Made by a program: the position numbers and the translations under genes. The notes under the pieces are model-generated. The model made no database searches and was not told the DNA's origin. It worked only from the letters and a program-made list of their open reading frames with translations. This document shows, piece after piece, positions 4,503 through 6,010 of a stretch of 6,010 bases of DNA (its first letter is position 1; every line of letters begins with the position of its first letter). The stretch covers positions 1-6,010 of the forward strand of contig CAJUFW010000180.1 in NCBI GenBank assembly GCA_910585655.1, in the 5' to 3' direction. This DNA is from an uncultured Lachnospiraceae bacterium (GTDB lineage: Bacteria > Bacillota_A > Clostridia > Lachnospirales > Lachnospiraceae).

Positions 4503-6008
4503 TCAATACAACCAAGCCTTCCCAGCGCTTTCCTCTCCGGCTTTTAACGCCATTTTAAGGAACATCTTGGAGATATCGCGCTTTGGAATTACCTGCTGCA
4601 GTGTTGTAATCAACTCTGTATCATGCCCGGTTTTAGCCTCACTGGTTTCGTCAAAGACCATAGTTGCCGGATTTTCCTTGGTAAAGGAAGGCCATTCCTT
4701 TAAAGCCGGATGGTTTGGGTTTCCTGTCCGGGCAAATGCTACCCAGGCGCCGCACATCTCTTCTTCCAGGCGTGCGGTGACACCAGGGATTTGGGTATAT
4801 GGGCAACGCTCCGTGTTATGGAAAACAAACGGAATATCTGCACAATGCCAAGCCGGGGTCTGTCCTTTCATACGGAATTCCGGGGTAAACAGATAGACGT
4901 AGGAAGGCGCCGAAGAAGCGGCTGCTTTATCTCCTGCAAAGCATACGGCTGCATCCCGGCTGTTCAAATCCATCTGTAAGATTCTTGTAATATCGTGCGT
5001 CGGATAAGCGCTGCGGAATAAGGTGACAGCCTTGTCGGTCTGTTCCTTGCAGATGTTTCGGATTTCTTCCAGCTTTTCTTCTTCCGTCATGCGTTCCGGA
5101 TGTGTATAGGCGTTGCGATCGGAAAACTCTGCCATAACCGTGCCGACGATAACCGGAATTGTTTTGGCATGTTCTGCAAAGCCGACTTTGGAATAGTCTC
5201 CCAGATACCAGTCATCTTGTACCGGTCCCCAGGAATTGAAAATGCCCTGTTTTAATAAAGAATAGGAAGCGCGGTTGTAAACTTTTTCCAAGGTCTGATA
5301 TGGCACCTGTGCGAATTCCTCCGGATGGGACGGATCGATATGAAGCAGTTCCATCATATCACAAACTAACTTATGATGATCAACGACCTGATCCCGTGGC
5401 TCTTTATGAACGCCGGACATTAAAATACCTTTATGGAATAAGCCGGCTGCCGCTGGTATCTGTAAAAGAGCCTGTACTTTACCGCCGCCGCCGGACTGCC
5501 CAAAGACGGTAACGTTATCCGGATCGCCGCCGAATGCTGCGATGTTATCCTGTACCCACTGCAGAGCAGCGACGATATCTGCCAGACCGACGTTGCCGGA
5601 ATTTTTGTATTCCTCGCCAAAGGAGGACATATCCAAAAAGCCCAGCATATTCAGACGGTGGTTAATTGTCACAGAAACGACATCACCGTATTTTGCGAGG
5701 GCGTCTCCTTCATAAGCGACCTGTTCTACCGAAGAACCATCGGAAAAGCCGCCGCCGTGGAACCATACCATAACCGGTTTTTTGCTGGCGGTATCCAAAG
5801 AAGTCGTCCAAATGTTTAAATATTGGCAATGCTCATCGGCTGGCCAGAAGCGGTGAGGGATGTAGACCTCTCCCATTGGGATAGGGTTGCCGATGGTCGG
5901 GCAGACTGGACCATAGCTGGTTGCGTCACGGATTCCCTCCCATGGTTCTACCGGTCCTGGCATCTGCCAGCGCTTGGCGTCTGCGTATTTGATACCCTGA
6001 AAAATAAA
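4503..6008 (-). CDS. Type B carboxylesterase (para-nitrobenzyl esterase family), N-terminus beyond window
   Basis: A serine carboxylesterase of the COesterase (type B) family; 501 residues are visible and the start is off the right edge. The frame stays open past the ATG at 5963, reading FQGIKYADAKRWQ before MPGPVEPWEGIRDAT, which is the conserved family opening (F-x-G-I-x-Y-A), so that ATG is internal. Numbering from it, the oxyanion motif HGGGF is at 69-73, the nucleophile elbow FGQSGGGG has Ser157, the likely acid is Glu279 in GTVMAEFSD, and the likely His is His373 in WHCADIPFVF. AFGGDPDNVTVFGQSGGG is the typical family block. The elbow reads GQSGG rather than the commoner GESAGG. It probably hydrolyses an aromatic, acyl or xenobiotic ester; the substrate and signal peptide status cannot be judged. 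It converges on the IS and is followed by the hairpin at 4441-4469. Confidence 0.92.
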   Translation of the reverse strand, partial: FIFQGIKYADAKRWQMPGPVEPWEGIRDATSYGPVCPTIGNPIPMGEVYIPHRFWPADEHCQYLNIWTTSLDTASKKPVMVWFHGGGFSDGSSVEQVAYEGDALAKYGDVVSVTINHRLNMLGFLDMSSFGEEYKNSGNVGLADIVAALQWVQDNIAAFGGDPDNVTVFGQSGGGGKVQALLQIPAAAGLFHKGILMSGVHKEPRDQVVDHHKLVCDMMELLHIDPSHPEEFAQVPYQTLEKVYNRASYSLLKQGIFNSWGPVQDDWYLGDYSKVGFAEHAKTIPVIVGTVMAEFSDRNAYTHPERMTEEEKLEEIRNICKEQTDKAVTLFRSAYPTHDITRILQMDLNSRDAAVCFAGDKAAASSAPSYVYLFTPEFRMKGQTPAWHCADIPFVFHNTERCPYTQIPGVTARLEEEMCGAWVAFARTGNPNHPALKEWPSFTKENPATMVFDETSEAKTGHDTELITTLQQVIPKRDISKMFLKMALKAGEESAGKAWLY

Positions 6009-6010
6009 CA

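Noticed and set aside
5961..5963. ATG at 5963 as the start of the minus-strand carboxylesterase
   Set aside because: The frame continues upstream with the conserved FQGIKYA opening, so this methionine is internal and the gene is cut by the window edge.

Overview
The window looks like chromosomal DNA from a low-to-moderate GC Gram-positive anaerobe, most likely a gut clostridium of the Lachnospiraceae type. This is inference from strong AGGAGG/GAGGTGAT-type ribosome binding sites, the clostridial style of the proteins, and an IS200/IS605 element closely resembling those common in that group. No taxonomic marker gene is present.

Layout. Positions 1-93 may hold the last 30 codons of an upstream gene. 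Two plus-strand esterase genes follow, probably co-transcribed. The first (139-1590) is a PHB-depolymerase-like alpha/beta hydrolase fused to a C-terminal copper-amine-oxidase-N-like (stalk) domain. The second (1676-2437) is an EstA / putative-esterase family hydrolase. A clear rho-independent terminator (2471-2507) closes this unit. Immediately after it sits a complete-looking IS200/IS605-family element (about 2522-4298) with hairpin ends, tnpA (2659-3090), an overlapping tnpB (GTG start at 3074, ends 4177) and a right end that should encode the TnpB omega (guide) RNA. An intergenic stretch (4299-4502) carries three 18-bp repeats at an exact 34-bp period and a very strong hairpin. From 4503 to the right edge, on the minus strand, is a type B carboxylesterase whose N-terminus runs off the window.

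How it fits together. Three serine esterases of different subfamilies lie within 6 kb, all with intact catalytic triads. None of the visible N-termini is a signal peptide (the third is cut off), so the locus may be an intracellular de-esterification cluster for a plant-derived or xenobiotic ester. The substrate cannot be read from the sequence. The IS element interrupts the space between the convergent units without disrupting any gene.

Most notable points: TnpA has Tyr in place of the first His of its HUH metal-binding motif, while TnpB keeps every catalytic and zinc residue. This suggests an element that can no longer jump but still carries an RNA-guided nuclease. Other points are the 34-bp-phased repeats, the overlapping alternative hairpins beside them, and the hydrolase-stalk-domain fusion without a visible export signal.
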